From: Chara braunii
Taxonomy: Eukaryota; Streptophyta; Charophyceae; Charales; Characeae
DNA: 56,978 bases
Assembly: GCA_003427395.1 (NCBI GenBank)
Contig: BFEA01000643.1
Coordinates: 754,311 to 811,288, forward strand
Direction: 5' to 3'
Made by a program: the position numbers and the translations under genes
Shown here: positions 55,001 through 56,978 of the stretch, in pieces
Layout: every line of letters starts with the position of its first letter
Numbering within the stretch: the first letter of the stretch is position 1
The notes under the pieces: model-generated
The model's database searches: none
Seen by the model: only the letters and a program-made list of their open reading frames with translations
Told to the model about the DNA's origin: nothing

Positions 55001-56500
55001 TAGCTGCGGCCAGCCTTCTTTCCACCATCTCAATTCTTGAATGCATTTTGGCGCGAATTCACGCCGGATTCACTCCCCCCTTTCCAGCCATGCATTTTCA
55101 TCATCTTCGCCTCTGCTTCCCTGCTGGTGTCAAGCGAAGCCCGATCTCCCCGACCGCCTCAAACGTCGTGAGGAAGAATTTGGTGGAACTGACTGTGGAT
55201 GACTAGATCAGTCTTTCGCCACCACAATTCCCTCCTTTTGTCGTTGCGCCCAGTCTCCAGTCTATCCACTCCTTCCTTACACTCCTTCGCTGTCCTGCGT
55301 GCTATACCAGTGTAGGGCCAAACCGCGGTAGACTTTCGAGCCTTACTCAACCCCATTGCAGGTCCCAGTTGGCTCGGCCCGCCCACACTCATACTCACGG
55401 CGCGGGCCATTCGTCCCAAGGTCACCCCCACCTAGTGCTTTGAGATGGATGGGGGTGGGCTATCGCGCGAGAGAGCTTTGACATTGGGGATGTAGCTCAG
55501 CCCTCACGCCGGGTGGTAGTCTCGCTGGTCGTTCCGCAACGCTGATTTTTTTTTATTCTTTATTGTGTTCTCAAGCAACTGCTCCTTCCAATACGCAGGC
55601 AGTCCAGGGGTTCTTTGAGCCTTTCTCTTCTCTTGTGCGTAGGCTAAGCGTCATCCTTAGGCCACGCACCATTTTCCTAAGCAATTTGGCTATATGGCGT
55701 CATCGGGGTGCGGTGGGCCGTCCTTCCCCTCGCCTCTACGCATCCATCGGATCTCACAATTTGCTTCCCACCTTATTGAAGTAGGCCCCTTAGTCTTTTC
55801 GGGGTCCTCATATGCATGCACAGACAACATTACACTTTCCTTGATACGACTGCACTCTCAATAACACTTCCAAGTCTTCAAGTGCAAACATCATTTTCAT
55901 GAATTGGCTCTATGTCAAGGGTCTCATAGCCCCTTTGTCCCTCTTCCCTTTAACTCTTGGTGCCCAGTTCCTCTCGCCCTTATCCCGCTCAAGGCATTTC
56001 TAGCCATTACTTACCTGCACAATCCCACACAAGCAAGAAGATCTATAACATGTTCCCCATTGGGGGTCAACACATAGCCCCTCCCACATGCCTATTCTTT
56101 CCATGCTCTTTGACTGTGCTTTATTCCCTTCTTGTTGCTCAACCAGCCCATCCTCTTCTCATAGTCATGCAGTCAGGGAAATGGTTGAGTCAAACTGACC
56201 TCTTTCTCAACTTATGCTTCTTTCCGGATCCCGCCTTTCTCCCACTTTCCCAAATGTCCTCTCTCTTTTGCCTCCTTGGTGGCACAAGGGACCGGCTATC
56301 CTCCCCTTGCCCTCTTTCTCCACCAAGTGAAGTCTAATTCCGTTTACCGTCCGTACCCTGGCAATGTTTCCAAGTGAAGGGAGAAGGGGGTAGTCATATG
56401 CCAAGTGCGGGAACGGGAGAGAAGGAGAGGGAAGGTGAGGTAGCAAAAGGGGGCGAAAGAGGGTCTAGAGGAGGGAGGAGGAAAAAGAAGGGAAAGACAA
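55001..56500. other. Unassigned stretch
   Basis: C/T-rich sequence keeps a 126-codon plus frame (55957-56337) and overlapping minus frames open. No family motif and no gene supported. Confidence 0.45.
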
Positions 56501-56505
56501 GGAGG

Positions 56506-56507
<2 letters not shown>

Positions 56508-56559
<52 letters not shown>

Positions 56560-56571
56560 AAGAAAGAAAGT
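56508..56571. repeat. (GA)n then (GAAA)n microsatellite
   Basis: GA repeats from about 56508 to 56554, followed by GAAA repeats. Confidence 0.95.
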
Positions 56572-56731
56572 GAGAGACAACAAAAAAAAACTCATAATCA
56601 AAATAGCTCCCCGTACCAACAACAAAAGGTCGATCACTCGTCCCATAGTGAGAGTTTGAATAAGTATTTCATGGAATATCATTGCAATGAGACGCTTAGA
56701 CCAATGAAACACACATACTCATAGGGAAAGA

Positions 56732-56978
56732 GATCAACTAAGCAACGAACTTGATAATGCACAAAGAGAATAGAGCAACTAAGCAAAGATCCGGAACATG
56801 AATTTGACAATGCACAAGGAGATAAGATCAACTAAGCCACGAACTTGACAATGCGCAAAGAGAAGACAACAACTAAGCAAGGGTCCGGAACATGAACTTG
56901 ACAATGCACAAGGAGAAGAGATCAACTAAGCAAAGATCCGGAACATGAACTTGACAATGCACAAAGAGAAGAGATCAA
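56732..56978. repeat. 41/53-bp tandem array running off the window
   Basis: Units begin at 56732, 56773, 56826, 56867, 56920 and 56973 (lengths 41, 53, 41, 53, 53). Each has a CAACTAAGC start, AACTTGACAATGCACAA middle and GAGAAGA end. Long units carry an extra GATCCGGAACAT segment. Confidence 0.9.

Noticed and set aside
55957-56712. Frames of 116-126 codons near the right end
   Set aside because: They depend on C/T-rich sequence and the GA/GAAA microsatellite (Arg-Glu or Ser-Leu runs).
56732-56978. CRISPR-like repeats
   Set aside because: The units are contiguous, with no unique spacers. They form an ordinary tandem satellite in a eukaryotic genome.

Overview
This is a repeat-dense stretch of a large nuclear eukaryotic genome. 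No intact cellular protein-coding gene could be supported. Most of what can be recognised is decayed transposable elements, with satellites and microsatellites around them. The retroelements are plant-type Ty3/gypsy chromoviruses (one with an initiator-Met-tRNA primer site), the non-LTR element is L1-like, and one gene is of the DUF7869 type. A streptophyte green lineage, possibly a charophyte alga, fits best; this is inference from the element types, not from a marker gene. There are no rRNA genes, no CRISPR array and no bacterial operons.

Layout. 0-8 kb: unassigned sequence with two TATA-like promoters and three broken reading frames (1254-1562, 2260-2736, 6844-7702). 8.2-10.7 kb: a 457-bp foldback element in A/T-rich DNA, flanked by hairpin-rich GC words, and a possible SINE. 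10848-19567: a nearly full-length, dead Ty3/gypsy chromovirus on the minus strand, with both LTRs, a primer site and gag, protease, RT/RNase H, integrase and chromodomain remnants. Its two LTRs differ in length mainly by an 11-bp minisatellite (4 against 11 copies). 19577-20122: a decayed frame beside the right LTR. 20.4-27.5 kb: a degraded L1-type LINE on the plus strand with repeated 5'-UTR monomers, an ORF1 with a zinc-knuckle remnant, an unusual middle ORF, an APE endonuclease and a reverse transcriptase.

27.56-33 kb: a block with a different texture. It contains ambiguous bases, a tRNA-like SINE with a poly(A) tail, a diverged U6 snRNA copy, a Nextera mate-pair junction adapter left in the assembly between 47-bp duplicated flanks, and arrays of TTCACGCAT words. 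About 34.06-39.9 kb: a second, 5'-truncated chromovirus on the minus strand. 40.0-40.7 kb: 264-270-bp tandem repeats. 41-44.9 kb: a decayed minus-strand DUF7869-type gene with a second, unrecognised frame downstream. 45.19-45.27 kb: a sequence gap after a poly-C run. 45.4-48.8 kb: a higher-order tandem array (744/720-bp units made of three related blocks). 49.3 kb: a short open frame. 50-57 kb: non-coding sequence with several degenerate tandem repeats, CGGACGTCCG-type palindromes, a GA microsatellite and a 41/53-bp tandem array running off the end.

The reading frames do not form a working pathway. They are independent mobile-element genes in different states of decay. Many of their premature stops are TAG or TGA, which would fit C-to-T mutation of CAG and CGA codons in methylated repeats.
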